Notes: generated by a model from the sequence alone, not told the origin. A DNA stretch of 64,000 nt from Onthophagus taurus (GCF_036711975.1 NC_091968.1:20026001-20090000); one strand, 5' to 3'. Counted from the first letter of the stretch, positions 1 to 11,983 are shown. Numbers and translations are program-made.

Positions 1-290
1 TTATGCTACTTGGCAAACAAAGTGAGACGACGAACAACGCGGTAGATGGACTGCTGAGCTTACCCCGGATGTAATGAGTGGGTGCAAAACTTAGTTCCTA
101 ATAGGACACGGATACCTCCAGAAATATGGGACATAGAAAAAATGAACAGCCTAACGTGACCTTATACAGATGCTGAATATGATAATGCTGAGCACACTCT
201 GTTCAAGTGCAACAGATGGAAAGCAGAGAGGGGATTCTCGTCAAGAAGAAAAGCCCCCCTCCAATCTTTATAAGTAAGTAGCTGTTAAAC
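1..290 (+). mobile_element. R1-like non-LTR element, 3' fragment (copy A)
   Basis: This stretch is nearly identical to 2491-2781, including the shared end at GCTGTTAAAC, after which the two diverge. Read on the plus strand around 165-235 it gives pieces such as DAEYDNAEHTLFKCNRW, which resembles the C-terminal Cys-His region after the reverse transcriptase of R1-clade elements. The frame is interrupted by stops and indels, so it is a dead fragment. The left end lies outside the window. Clade assignment rests on motif resemblance only. Confidence 0.6.
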
Positions 291-350
291 TATATCATCC
301 AAATAATCGGCATATTCATTGCTATTTTCCATAATGTTATCAATCAATGT

Positions 351-1850
351 TTGGAAAGAATACTGAGCAAATTGAAATCCAAATTCCAAAGTTACTGGTT
401 CAAGTATTCCTCGATTTTACCAGCAACTTCAGTGATAAGATTATTACACTATGCAAGTTATATGGCAGAATTTAAATACGAGATTGTATACAGAAACACA
501 AAAAACCATTGCAATGCAGATTTTTTATCTAGATTCTCCACAGAAGATTACACTGATATAACCAAACTAACAAATTCTACGAGAGCACATTCTACTTAAA
601 TCAACTGAAACTATTACCAATTAATAGAGATGATATAAAAAGAGAATTAAAGAAAGATCCAGAGATAATGAAAATAATAAGACAATTAGAAAACGGATTT
701 GAAAATGATCAAAATTTATTGAAATTCACTTTGGAAGATGGATGTTTGTTTAATGGAGTGAGGATAGTTATTCCAAAGACTTTACAAAGAAGAATTCTAG
801 AGGAATCACGTACAGCACACACCGGTATTGTTAAAATGAAAGCACTCGCAAGAAGTTATGTATGGTGGAAAAACATCGATGCCGACATAGAAAATTTAAC
901 AAAAGGATGTAAACAATGTTGTCTTTATAAAAACAATCCTAAAGCAATGACACAATTTCACACATGGGATAGTCCAAGATCATCATGGCAACGTGTACAC
1001 ATCGACTATGCACGGCCATTCCAAGAACATTACTTTTTAATTATCGTGGATGCTTATACAAAATACTTAGAGGTCTTTCCAACAAAATCAATGACAACCT
1101 CAAGAACAATAGAAAAACTAAGAGAAACTTTCAGCTGTTTTGGACTACCAGTTGTTTTGGTTAGCGATAATGCTACAAATTTTAAAAGTCAAGAATTCAA
1201 AGAAGTTATCAACGGAAACGGAATAATACATAAAAATTCTGCCCCATACCATCCCTCTACCAAATGGCAGGCGGAATGATATGTACAGACGGTAAAAGGG
1301 AAACTTAGAGCTGTCATCTGAGCCTGGAAATATTCGATTAAAATTATGTAGACTTTTAATGCAGTATAGGAAAATACCAAAGACTACCACAAACCAAAGC
1401 TCAGCAGAATTATTGTTTAGAGGAAAATTTCGGACTAGAATCGATTTGATTAGAAGAGATTTGGGAAGAGAAAAAGTAGAACCAAAACATCAAAATACAA
1501 AGATTAGAGAATTTCAACCAAGAGATTTGGTTCTTGCCAGATTCTATAATAACCCAGAAAGGAAATGTAAAACACGAAAAGTTACGAATAAGAAAGGAAA
1601 ATTACATTACGAAGTGGAGATAGATGCTTTCAAAAGACATATAGATCAATTATTAAGTACCAAGATCCAGGAACTAAACGAGAAAATTCCTGAGATAACC
1701 GAAGTACTAGAACAGAGAAATGAAAACAATGGAAGGAAGAAAGGAAGCGATAGTAGAGACTACTCCGAGAACAGAAGAAGATGAAACGGAGAAGATTACA
1801 TTGGAACAGGAACAGAAAACAATTGTTAATGATGATACATTAATCAGATA
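351..1850 (+). pseudogene. Ty3/gypsy-type pol remnant: RNase H end, integrase, C-terminal tail
   Basis: Three plus-strand open segments form one broken retrotransposon polyprotein. 351-599 ends with the typical RNase H finish (EIVYRNTKNHCNADFLSR). 668-1279 is integrase: an HHCC zinc region (AHTGIVKMK, WW, CKQCC) followed by a core with the acidic residues in HIDYARPF, VSDNATNF and KWQAE. 1359-1784 is the integrase C-terminal tail, ending in KRHIDQL. A stop follows QAE near 1278, another occurs near 1319, and there is a frame change before 1359, so no active protein can be made. Everything upstream of RNase H (gag, protease, reverse transcriptase) is absent. The polypurine tract and candidate LTR just downstream support the LTR-retrotransposon call. 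Confidence 0.88.
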
Positions 1851-1883
1851 GAAGAAGAAAACCACCAAACCGGTTGAATTTAT

Positions 1884-1897
1884 AGAGAGGAGAAAGA
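1884..1897 (+). other. Candidate polypurine tract of the gypsy remnant
   Basis: AGAGAGGAGAAAGA is all purine and directly abuts TGTTATATATG, the expected start of a 3' LTR. In LTR elements this site primes plus-strand synthesis. Position and composition fit; function is inferred. Confidence 0.6.
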
Positions 1898-2129
1898 TGT
1901 TATATATGCCATCTCTTCGGATGAAGAGGAAGTAAGGATAAGGAAGAGAACAGGAGAGAAGTTAGCAACAACGTGATCTGTCATCAAAGAGAATAGATTG
2001 TAAACGGTCATTTGTTTTTCCTTACGTTTTACTTACGTTGTAATAAAGTAAGAAAGAATACATAGATAAATAAACAGTAGTTAAAGTTAACTTGAGACTT
2101 TATTTTACTTACATCGTACATACACAACA
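1898..2129 (+). repeat. Candidate 3' LTR of the gypsy remnant
   Basis: The segment begins TGTTATATATG and ends ACACAACA, the usual TG...CA boundaries. It follows a polypurine tract and contains AATAAA motifs near 2042 and 2068, as expected for an R-region polyadenylation signal. The length would be 232 bp. No 5' LTR partner is present, so the boundaries cannot be confirmed by pairwise comparison. Confidence 0.5.
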
Positions 2130-2160
2130 GCAGTGATCCGCGCGCGGAATGTGACAGAAG

Positions 2161-2781
2161 CCTGAGGCCTGCTCCTTGCAGCTGAATAAACTGAAGTAAT
2201 ATTACTTATGAAATGGAAATTATCGGGAAATCTATGGAAATCTGTGGAGGACCAACTGCTTCTAAGCGAAGACTGTTGATAGGCGTGAGCAGCTTTATTA
2301 TGTATGGGTGTGATGTATGATCCGATAATTTGAGGGGCGATAATGCGAACCGATGCTACTCAAAGAAGTGGTACCCTTGGACTTACTAGCATGATCAAAA
2401 CGGCGTCCGGCTCAGCTGTCGATCTAACGGCCGTGGATAGAAAAAAAAATCTGTAACCGACGGAAGACCGTAAACAGACCAGAATGGTCACTTATGCTAC
2501 TTGGCAAACAAGGTGAGACGACGAACAACGCGGTAGATGGACTGCTGAGCTTACCCCGGATGTAATGAGTGGGTGCAAAACTTAGTTCCTAATAGGACAC
2601 GGATACCTCCAGAAATATGGGACATAGAAAAAATGAACAGCCTAACGTGACTTTATACAGATGCTGAATATGATGATGCTGAGCACACTCTGTACAAGTG
2701 CTACAGATGGAAAGCAGAGAGGGGATTCTAGTCAAGATGAAAAGCCCCCCTCCAACCTTTATAAGTAAGTAGCTGTTAAAC
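2161..2781 (+). mobile_element. R1-like non-LTR element, 3' part (copy B)
   Basis: 2491-2781 repeats 1-290 almost base for base at an offset of about 2490. The part to its left (about 2280-2490) matches the region upstream of copy C (from 3780). Translation near 2395-2450 gives TSMIKTASGSAVDLTAVDR-like residues, similar to the segment after the reverse transcriptase in R1 elements. Stops and indels make it non-coding today. The gypsy remnant lies between copies A and B. Confidence 0.55.
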
Positions 2782-3765
2782 CAGAATTAAAAATAATTAG
2801 TAGATGCGAAAAGAAGACAGGTCGAAGAGCGTAGTACCGCCCTCCGGCTCCTCTGGACGCAGCTGAACATGAGGATTCCTGCTAAAGTTTGGTAAAGAAG
2901 GAGGTGATTTCGAAAAAATGCCCTGAAGGCGATACTTCCTCCAACCCACTCATTGCGCGGCATACAAGATTAAGACCGAGAGTCTGCCCACAGGGTCCTA
3001 ATCCCCTGTTAATAAAAATCTATTACTGGTTTTGGTTCTTGACGTTCTTTGAGTCAAGCTTTCTTCGTTCAAAACAATACCATATGGAATCAAATTAGTT
3101 CTTGTAGGTCGATTTCAAATTCTTCTCCTTTTGTTCTTCTTATCGAAAGCCTTATAACTTATTATTTGTCATTCCTGGTTCTGCCTATCCTATGATACTG
3201 AGCTCCAACTGCCAAGCACGACTGTTCAATTCTTGATACATTCATTCCATTCTCGTCGTCTCTGCAAGCCCTATCTGACGATGTCCGAGGTGTTGCATTT
3301 TTTTCTGATTTCTGTGTTTTTTTTACGATCCATTAGAATACATTTGGATATTATGCATAGCGTTTTCATTTCTCAAGCGTCTTAATCTCAACTGTGTCGA
3401 TCTTGCTTAAGCCGCATACGAAAAGACAGGCCTTTATTATTCCTCTCGTTCGGTCACTTGTTTGGTGATTGTCAGCTAAAAGCTTTGTGAAAATCTTCAT
3501 GGTGGTATCCAATAGCGATATACATCGCTAGTTGTTAGGGTCATCTAGCTTCCTCTTCTTATGCAGGACAATACTTGTACTCTGTTTCCAATCCTTTGGC
3601 ACTTGACTAGTGGTGGTCTCCCTCGATATTTTTAGAGTTCATTTCTGATGTCGTTTGATCCCGACACTTTTTAGATTTTGATTTTCCTCATTATTTCTTC
3701 CACATTCTCTGTTATTATGTGGTATTCTGGTCACTTTGTGAGTAAAATTATGTGAGGAATTGGAG
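2782..3765 (-). mobile_element. Non-LTR reverse transcriptase debris, block copy 1
   Basis: This block is similar along much of its length to 4479-5575 (shared landmarks include AAAAATGCCCTGAAGG-like text, CTTGATACATTCATTCCATT and AAAAGCTTTGTGAAAATC). On the minus strand, about 3480-3620 reads VPKDWKQSTSIVLHKKRK, then DP and ISLLDTTMKI. This is the palm-region pattern of LINE reverse transcriptases (P.DW....I.KKG...DP.NYR.ISLL). It contains in-frame stops. The rest of the block has no recognisable coding content. Confidence 0.6.
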
Positions 3766-3769
3766 CAGT

Positions 3770-4215
3770 GCTTATTGTGGCTGTCGATCGAACGGCCGTG
3801 GTGAGAAAAAAAATTTGTAACCGACGGAAGATCGTAAACAGACCAGAATGGTCACTTATGCTATTTGGCATGCAAGATAGGACGACAAACAACGCGATGG
3901 ATGGACTGCTGAGCATATCCCGGATGTAATGAGATGGTGCAAAACAACAACACAGCGAGGTCTACTTAGTTCCTAATAGGACACGTATACATCCAAAAAT
4001 ACGATCTCATATCTACGTGACTTTTAGCGGATGCTGAATATGATGATGCTGAGCACACTTTCTTCAAGTGCAACAGATGGAAAGCGGACCGAGACGGGTT
4101 GGAGGCGGAAATCGGAAAGATTACGTCTGACACCATTTCTGACAGTATGATAGTCAGCGAAACAGCATGGTTAAAATAGCTACGTTTATGGCAAGTATTC
4201 TAAGAGAGATGAAAA
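3770..4215 (+). pseudogene. R1-like non-LTR element C-terminal end (copy C), frameshifted
   Basis: The copy starts in the same CTGTCGATC..AACGGCCGTGG text as copy B. From about 4027 the plus strand encodes an AEHTFFKCNRWKA motif, then an acidic stretch and SETAWLK. A one-base shift near 4175 is needed to continue as IATFMASILREMKKNG, the usual tail of R1-type polyproteins. This is the best preserved of the three copies and identifies the family, but the frameshift disables it. Confidence 0.65.
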
Positions 4216-4439
4216 AAAATGGAAGTGTGTCGCATCCATTTTCCTTAACACCCCTAACACTCTAACGCTCCCTAACGCCGGCTGGAAAGGAAAAAGTGAT
4301 AAACTGACAAACAGAATTCAATAACTGAAAGCTGTAAACATTGTGATTCTCGTGAGTTAAAACAGATTAAAGTAAGTTTAAGTTGTTTATTCTTTAATGT
4401 TTCATTATACACACCTTGATGATCGAATACTAGATTTGA
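4216..4439. other. Short unassigned repeat-flanking sequence
   Basis: This follows the copy C tail. It contains an ACACCCCTAACACTCTAACG-like run and AT-rich sequence. No coding region, terminal repeat or RNA gene is visible. Confidence 0.3.
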
Positions 4440-5870
4440 TACCTGCAGACAGAAAGGGGATTCTCGTCAGGATAAAGAGCTATTCAAAATAATTAATAGA
4501 TGCGGAAAGAAGAGGGGACAGCTCGAAGAGCGTCGTACCCTCCTCCAGCTCTCCTGGACGCTACTGAATATGGGGTCTCCTGATAATGTGCGGAAAAGAA
4601 AGAGTTACTACGAAGAAATGCCCTGAAGGACTACCCCGAAACAGAGGAGGAAGCCTCTCACTGCATGGCATACAAGATCTAAGGCCGGGAGTCTGCCAGC
4701 CTTTCATGAGGCTTTCGATAAGAAAGCCTTACGACTTATTATGGCGCTTTGTCATTCCTGGTTTTGCTTCTCCTCTCATACTAAGGTCCATCAGTCTTTC
4801 TATCGCTTTGAAGGTCTTTTCGTGTATTTTTTACCATCTTTTGTACATTTTGCCACTCACGACTGATCAATTCTTGATACATTCATTCCATTCTCGTCGT
4901 TTCTGCCGGTCTCATCTGACGATGTCCGGGGTGCATTTTTTTCTGATTTATGTGTTTTTCTTACAACCTGGTAGAGATTATTCGGATATTGTGCGTAGCG
5001 TTTTCATTTCGATTGTTCTCAAGCGTCTCTTTATCTCAACTGCGTCGACTCTTGTTTAAGCCGCATACGAAAGGTATGCCTTATGCATGTCCTGTATATT
5101 CTGGCCTTGCTTGCGATTGATAGATATTGAGTTGCATCATATTGGGTCGGAAAGTGCACCTGAGATTCTTGTTGCCTTTATGGTTCGCTTTGTGGTTTAT
5201 TGAATTGTAGTGTTTCTTCGGCGATTAGTTGTGGACTGATTCGTCCGGAATCCTTATTGTTCCTTTCGTGCGGGCACGTATTGTTTGGTGATATTGTCAG
5301 CTAAAAGCTTTGTGAAAATCTTCATGGTGGTACCCAATAGCGGTATACATCGGTGATTGTGAGGGTCTTCTAGCTTCCCCTTCTTATCCGGGATAATACT
5401 TGTACACTGCTTCCAATCCTTTGACACTTGCCTGGTGGTGGTCTCCCTCGATATTTTAAGAGTTCATTTCTGATTTTGTTTGAGCCCGGCACTTTTTAGA
5501 TTTTGATTTTTCTCATTGTTTCTTCCATATTCTTTGTCATTATGTGGTATCCTGGTCACTTTGTGAGGAATTTGCCCATTTTCTGCGGTTCGACGGTATT
5601 TAGCTGTGTTGTGTTATGCACCTCTTTCCTGATATTCCTCAGTAGCTTCCTCATCCTTTTTTGAGTGCCATATATGTCAATCTCTCTGCTGGAACTCCTC
5701 CCAGTGTCGTCTTTTTATATCACGGATGCGGTTAGTGACTCTATTTCTTATTGCGATGTATGCTTCACGGTGGTACGTTCTTGTGGTAAGCTTTCGCCTT
5801 TTCTATGAACCAGGATTTTGAGTTTCTCTTACAGCCAAGTGACCTGCTTATCAGTCTTGTTCCTCTAAAT
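4440..5870 (-). mobile_element. Non-LTR reverse transcriptase debris, block copy 2
   Basis: This is the second copy of the 2782-3720 block, somewhat longer. Minus-strand translation around 5320-5440 again gives the broken VPKDWK.../ISLL reverse transcriptase pattern. 5575-5870 extends past the part shared with copy 1 and looks like more upstream element sequence on the same strand. The plus-strand open frame at 4586-5059 is not conserved between the two copies and is not a gene. Confidence 0.55.
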
Positions 5871-6600
5871 AGTCTAAATTGTTCTAGAACTTTTGAAGCG
5901 AACAAAGATTCTCATATCCTTTTCCAAATTATTTATAATCATTTCTATTTCATTCATTTCATCATTTCAAGTTCTTCATAATAAGATTTCAACAAATTTA
6001 AATATTCATTCTTGTTACATTCTTTTGGCATGTAGTGTGTGTAGTATCTAATATATTCCTTACTACTTTCTTTAGTTCTTCTCATTGCATTAGAAATTTA
6101 TTCGTTCTGGCTAGCTAATATATCATCACTAATTACTGCTTTATTAGTATCTCTTCCATTCCATAAGTCTTTCAGCATACTTAATGAAGATCAAATTTGC
6201 CTTCAATGACATAATTCCGCAGGACTAAAACCATGAGCTATATCTAGCGCACGTCTTATAGAGAATACTGCTTCACCAATGTACTCGTCTCAGTATTTTC
6301 CATGTACATTACTCAAAGCTGAGGATGGTATGCAAAAGTAATAATTCTGGGTATTTGCTTCCATTACTGTTTCAGCCATACACTCGTACATACATAATGA
6401 ATCTGTAATCAGCGTCAATAAGTGCTTGCAGTTACGTGTCACAAATTTTCCAATGCTTTCCCAATCTCTCTCCATATTTGTTCTGTAGGTTGAAGCATTA
6501 CAATAACTATTCGAATTGCGTCACATACTTCTTCTGCTAGGATTTTTACTGCAGCAAACCCCATGCAGTAATGGAACAGCAATGATCGTAAAAGAATTAA
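5871..6600 (-). pseudogene. Possible second LTR-retrotransposon integrase remnant
   Basis: On the minus strand, with many frame changes, the region gives AHGFSPAELC followed by LKDLWNG. This resembles the integrase-end pattern (tGFSPAEL.yGR....LdvLkelW) of Ty3/gypsy-type elements, preceded by EAVFSIRRALD. No continuous frame survives. The call rests on these short matches and is tentative. Confidence 0.35.
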
Positions 6601-7704
6601 AGTTGCCAAAAATCAGTAAGTAATATAAAAACACATACAATTTATTTTGGTTCCAGAGTCACTGGAACCTTACGCACAAAATACATCAATCAGAAAATTC
6701 GGAATCAGAAAGCCGCCCAGCAAGACCACAATTTCATAGTTCCTCGCACTCCCAAATACCTCTTTGAAGCCACATCATGAACCTTTTGAGGTCTTAAATT
6801 ATGCGAGGTGATTTAAGACCCCAAAAGCTTAAACGGTACAGGGTTCAGTGATTTCTTGAGTGGTTGGTGCCAACACTGATAATAATCAACGATTGCGTGA
6901 TAACTTCTTACTTTAGTTGTGCTGGTTAGCTTGCTTTCAATAAATCATGCGACCATAACGAATTTTTCTCAGAATTTTCGTAGACCGGATTATGCTAGTG
7001 CTTAGTTTAGGAGTCGTACTTGGTCAGGAGATGGTTCTGATCTAAATTAATGGTAGGATTGACTTGTAAATGTGTTATAAAGTATAAAAAGTCATAAAAA
7101 CCTTTCCTGCCAGCATTTGGGCTATCTTTCAACTAGACGATTGGTACTTGGTGTTTGTGTTTTTGCCCATTTCGCAATTTGTGTCGGGTGCATTCTAACA
7201 ACATGGTCCCTCCAAAATCTCTCATTATGTTAACATTTTGTACTCTGTCTCGGATTGTAATGCCTTTTATACTTTATAAGTATAAAAAATACTTTCTCAT
7301 TTCAAAGTATTCATTATAACTTTTATCTGTGATGTTTCGGCTTTAGTCTCAACCAGATTTTCTCGCCGCCTTATTTTCCTGATTCATCACTTCATGCATC
7401 AGCCGTTAATTCAAAGCTAATTTGCATCTGATGAGGTCTTTAGCAAAAAAACCCCATGCTGTTTCCATATTAAACTATTTGGCTATTATTGTAAATTCTC
7501 CGATGTATGTTTGGCATCGAATTTGCTGTTTCGTTTTACCCACTCTGAAAAAAAAATATATATATCAACGTCACCATGGTTCCGGAAAATAAAATAAAAT
7601 TAGTATTATTTTGACAAAAACATCGCCACACAAATTGTCCACTTTCCATCTCTAAAACTTTTCAAATTTTTTTTCCATTACCATATCTAAATTTACAAGT
7701 GAAT
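6601..7704. other. Intergenic and upstream region of the aldolase gene
   Basis: AT-rich sequence without a credible coding region. An AAAATATATATATC run at about 7552-7566 lies some 210 bp upstream of the chosen aldolase start and could be a TATA-like element or simple repeat. A pyrimidine-rich stretch ending TTTACAAG at about 7700 could be a splice acceptor for an untranslated first exon. I see no other feature. Confidence 0.35.
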
Positions 7705-7774
7705 AATGTCTCTGTGCGTACAATTTCGATATACCGTGAGAAGCGCGCAAGATATAATAATTTTGAAGCGTTTA

Positions 7775-8987
7775 ATGTGCATCCATTTCGAGCGAATCAA
7801 GCCGGAACTACAATGCGAGTTGAGAAGAATCGCGGAAGATATCGTCGCCCCTGGAAAAGGAATTTTGGCTGCGGATGAATCAGTAAAAAATAATGTCTAA
7901 TTTTTTTTTAAATTGTCATTAAAATGTGTCATCAAATTGTAGGTAAGCACAATGGGTAGCAGATTAAAGAACATCGGCGTTGAGAATAACGACAATAACC
8001 GAAGAAAATATCGACAGCTGTTGTTTACGACCGATAAAGAAATTACAAATTACATTTCCGGTTGTATTTTATTCGACGAGACAGTTTGTCAAAAAGCTGA
8101 CGACGGAACGAGATTTATAGAGTTATTGAGGCAAAGAAATATCATTCCTGGTATTAAAGTCGACACCGGAGTCGTTAATTTAATGAGTTCATTAAAAGAA
8201 GGGACAACTCAAGGTAAAAAAAATTTTAAAAATTAACAAATTCGTTATAAAACAAAATTTATTAATTTTAGGTTTGGACGGCATGGATAAACGTTGCGCA
8301 AATTACAAAAAGGAAGGTTGTCATTTTGCAAAGTGGCGATGCGTTTTAAAAATTACCCAATACACCCCATCGTATCAAGCGATTTTGGAGAACGCCAACG
8401 TCCTAGCCAGATACGCTTCAATTTGCCAATCGAATGGTTTAGTTCCAATCGTTGAACCGGAAATCCTTCCGGATGGCGAGCACGACATCGAAAAATGCAT
8501 GAAAGTCACCGAAAGAGTGTTGGCCTTCGTCTACAAAGCTTTAAGCGACCACCACATCTACTTGGAGGGAACATTATTAAAACCAAACATGGTAACATCC
8601 GGAATGCAAAACAAAAATCGTGCTTGTACCGAAGAAATTGCTGAACGTACTGTAACCGCGTTACAAAGAGCCGTTCCTCCAGCAGTTCCCGGAGTAACAT
8701 TTTTATCGGGAGGTCAATCCGAAGAAGAAGCAACCGTTAATTTAAATTCTATCAATGCTTATTGCGCGAAAAAGCCGTGGGCTTTAACGTTCAGTTATGG
8801 CAGAGCTTTACAGGCAACCGTTTTAAAAACTTGGGGCGGGAAAGATGAGAATGTCGAAGCTGCACAATGCATGTTATTGAAGAGGGCTAAAGCTAATAGC
8901 GATGCTTCTTTAGGAAAATACGATGGCTTTATGGGCAAAGAAGGTTCAGGAGGTGCAAGTCTCTTTATTGCTGATCATAAATATTGA
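7775..8987 (+). CDS. Ald: Fructose-bisphosphate aldolase, class I (three exons, complete)
   Basis: This enzyme cleaves fructose 1,6-bisphosphate to two triose phosphates in cytosolic glycolysis. Coding exons are 7775-7882, 7943-8213 and 8272-8987, with GT..AG introns of 60 and 58 bp, giving 364 residues, the family length. Family landmarks are present in order: [46 protein letters not shown], the Schiff-base lysine in [23 protein letters not shown], and a final Tyr (HKY). The start at 7775 ([12 protein letters not shown]) gives the usual N-terminal spacing; an in-frame ATG at 7706 would add 23 residues of no family resemblance. Oddities: ADESVSTMGSR replaces the common ADESTGTMGKR, KVDTG replaces KVDKG, and the segment before TTQG is divergent. 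It may be a diverged paralog but looks functional. A polyadenylation signal lies at 9060. Confidence 0.95.
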
Positions 8988-9059
8988 TCGTTATTAATAA
9001 TCTAAATAACATGTTTGTAAAAGGTGAAATTGATTCAAATTTTCTAAATATAACGCTTT

Positions 9060-9065
9060 AATAAA
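9060..9065 (+). terminator. Polyadenylation signal of the aldolase gene
   Basis: AATAAA lies 73 bp after the aldolase stop codon on the same strand. The satellite array begins soon after. Confidence 0.65.
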
Positions 9066-9119
9066 CTATAATTTGTTCTGATCAATCAATAATGAAGAAT
9101 CTCAATACATTTCGAGTTC

Positions 9120-11870
9120 TGTGAATGCTAAAAAATTTTTATCTCAAAAACGAATAAAGATACTCAAGTACAGTATTAACCACATAAAAGTACATACTTT
9201 TCTTTATATATAACTAGTATCTCATGAAGATATCTTACGAATTCACGCAATAATTCGTAAATCGATAAAAAATCATATTGACTTCAAACATTTTTATCTC
9301 AAAAACGAATAAAGATACTCAAGTACAGTTTTAACCACGTAAAAGTACATACTTTTCTTTATATATAATTAGTATGTCATGAAGATATCTTAAGAATTCG
9401 ATTTTTCACGATTTTTTTAAAATCACGCAATAATTCGTAAATCGATGAAAAACCATATTGGCTTCAAACATTTATATCTCAAAAATGAATAGAGATATTC
9501 AAGTGCAGTTTTAGCCATGTAAGAGAACAAGCTTTTCTTTATATATAACTAGAATTTCATGAAGATATCTTAAGAGTTCGAGTTTTCACGATTTTTTTAA
9601 AATTACGCAGTTATTCGTAAATCGACAATAATTCGTATTGACTTCAAACAATTTTATTTCAAAAACGAATAGAGTTGCTCAAGTGTAGTTTTAACCACGT
9701 AAGAGAACAAGCTTTTCTTTATATGTAACTAAGTAGTAGCTCATAAAGATATCTTAAGAATTCGATTTTTCACGATTGTTTTAAAACCTTGCAAAAGTTC
9801 ATAAATCGACAAACATTCATATTGACTTCAAATATTTTTATCTCAAAAACGAATAAAGATATTCAAGTACAGTTTCAGCCACGTAAAAGTACATACTTTT
9901 CTTTATATATAATTAATATGTCATAATGATATCTTAAGAATTCGATTTTTCACGATTTTTTTTAAATAACGCAATAATTCGAAAAATCGATAAAAAATAA
10001 TATTGACTTCAAACATTTTTATCTCAAAAACGAATAAAGATATTGAAGTACAGTTTTAACCACGTAAAAGTACATATTTTTCTTTATATATAGCTAGTAT
10101 CTCGTAAGGATATTTTAAGAATTCGATTTTTCACGATTTTTTTAAAATTACATAATTCGTAAATCGATCAAAAATCATATTGACTTCAATCATTTTTATC
10201 TCAAAAATGAATAAAGATATTCAAGTACAATTTTAACCACGTAAAAGTACATACTTTTCTTTATATATAACTAGTCTCTCATGAAGATATCTTAAGAATT
10301 CGATATTCCACGATTTTCTTAAAAGCACGCAATAATTCGTAAATCGACAAAAATTCGTATTGACTTCAAACGTTTTTATCTCAAAAATGAATAAAGATAT
10401 TCAAATACAGTTTTAACCACGTAAAAGCACATACTTTTCTTTATATATAACTAGTCTCTCATGAAGATATCCTAAGAATTCGATATTCCACGATTTTCTT
10501 AAAAGCACGCAATAATTCGTAAATCGACAAAAATTCGTATTGACTTCAAACATTTTTATCTCAAAAATGAATAAAGATATTCAAGTACAGTTTTAACCAC
10601 GTAAAAGCACATACTTTTCTTTATATATAACTAGTCTCTCATGAAGATATCTTAAGAATTCGATATTCCACGATTTTCTTAAAAGCACCCAATAATTCGT
10701 AAATCGACAAAAATTCGTATTGACTTCAAACATTTTTATCTCAAAAACGAATAAAGATATTCAAGTGCAGTTTTAACCACGTGAAAGAACAAGCCTTTCT
10801 TTACATATAGCTAGTAGTTCATGAAGATATCTTAAGAATTCGAGTTTTCACGATTTTTTTAATATCACGCAATAATTCGTAAATCGACTTTAAATATTTC
10901 TGTCTCAAAAACGAATAGAGATATTCAAGTACAGTTTTAACCACGTAAAAGTACATACTTTTCTTTATATATAACTAGTCTCTCATGAAGATATCTTAAG
11001 AATTCGATATTCCACGATTTTCTTAAAAGCACGCAATAATTCGTAAATCGACAAAAATTCGTATTGACTTCAAACGTTTTTATCTCAAAAACGAATAAAG
11101 ATATTCAAGTACAGTTTTAACCACGTAAAAGTACATACTTTTATTTATATATAGCTAGTATCTCATAAAGATATCTTAAGAATTCGATTTTTCACGATTT
11201 TTTTTAAAATCACGCAATAATTTGTAAATTGACAAAAATTTGTATTGACTTCAAACATTTCTATCTCAAAAACAAATAGAGATATTCAAGTGCAGTTTTA
11301 CCCACGTGAAAGAACAAGCCTTTCTTTACATATAGCTAGTAGTTCATGAAGATATCTTAAGAATTCGAGTTTTCACGATTTTTTTAATATCACGCAATAA
11401 TTCGTAAATCGACTTTAAATATTTCTGTCTCAAAAACGAATAGAGATATTCAAGTACAGTTTTAACCACGTAAAAGTACATACTTTTCTTTATATATAGC
11501 TAGTATCTCATAAAGATATCTTAAGAATTCGATTTTTCACGACTTTTTTAAATCACGCAATAATTCGTAAATCGTCAAAAATTCGTATCGACTTCAAACA
11601 TTTTTATCTCAAAAACGAATAAAGATATTCAAGTGCAGTTTTACCCACGTGAAAGAACAAGCCTTTTTTTACATATAGCTAGTAGTTCATGAAGATATCT
11701 TAAGAATTCGAGTTTTCGCGATTTTTTTAATATCACGCAATAATTCGTAAATCGACTTTAAACTGTATTTCTATCTCAAAAACGAATAGAAATATTCAAG
11801 TACGGTTTTGTTCATGTAAAAGTGCATGTTTTTCTTTATATATTTATACATAGCTAGTATTTCTAGCATA
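9120..11870. repeat. Satellite array A, about 180-bp unit, roughly 15 copies
   Basis: AT-rich tandem array. Landmarks such as CGTAAATCGA, TATCTCAAAAACGAATA, AGTTTTAACCACGTAAAAG and TTCTTTATATATA recur at close to 180-bp spacing; for example, 10381-10500 and 10561-10680 align line for line at exactly 180. Units near 10205-10740 are almost identical to each other, which implies recent local amplification. A shortened unit (lacking text around ATTCGTATTGACTTCAAACA, with GACTTTAAATATTTCTG instead) recurs near 10885, 11415 and 11755. There is no coding potential. The array fills almost the whole space between aldolase and COPE. Confidence 0.95.
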
Positions 11871-11983
11871 CAATACTCACTAATAAAGAAATAAAATTTG
11901 TATGGTTTTACCAAACTGTATTTTATTACATTTTAAACAATCTTGATTGGTTCTTAAACGAAACTTATTAAATACAATAAACG

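Noticed and set aside
7706..7774. An upstream in-frame start for aldolase adding 23 residues.
   Set aside because: The added part resembles no aldolase, and the ATG at 7775 gives the standard length and N-terminal alignment. The upstream start remains possible but less likely.
9120..11870. A CRISPR-like array, given regular direct repeats.
   Set aside because: The whole 180-bp unit repeats with no unique spacers, and the window is eukaryotic. It is a satellite.
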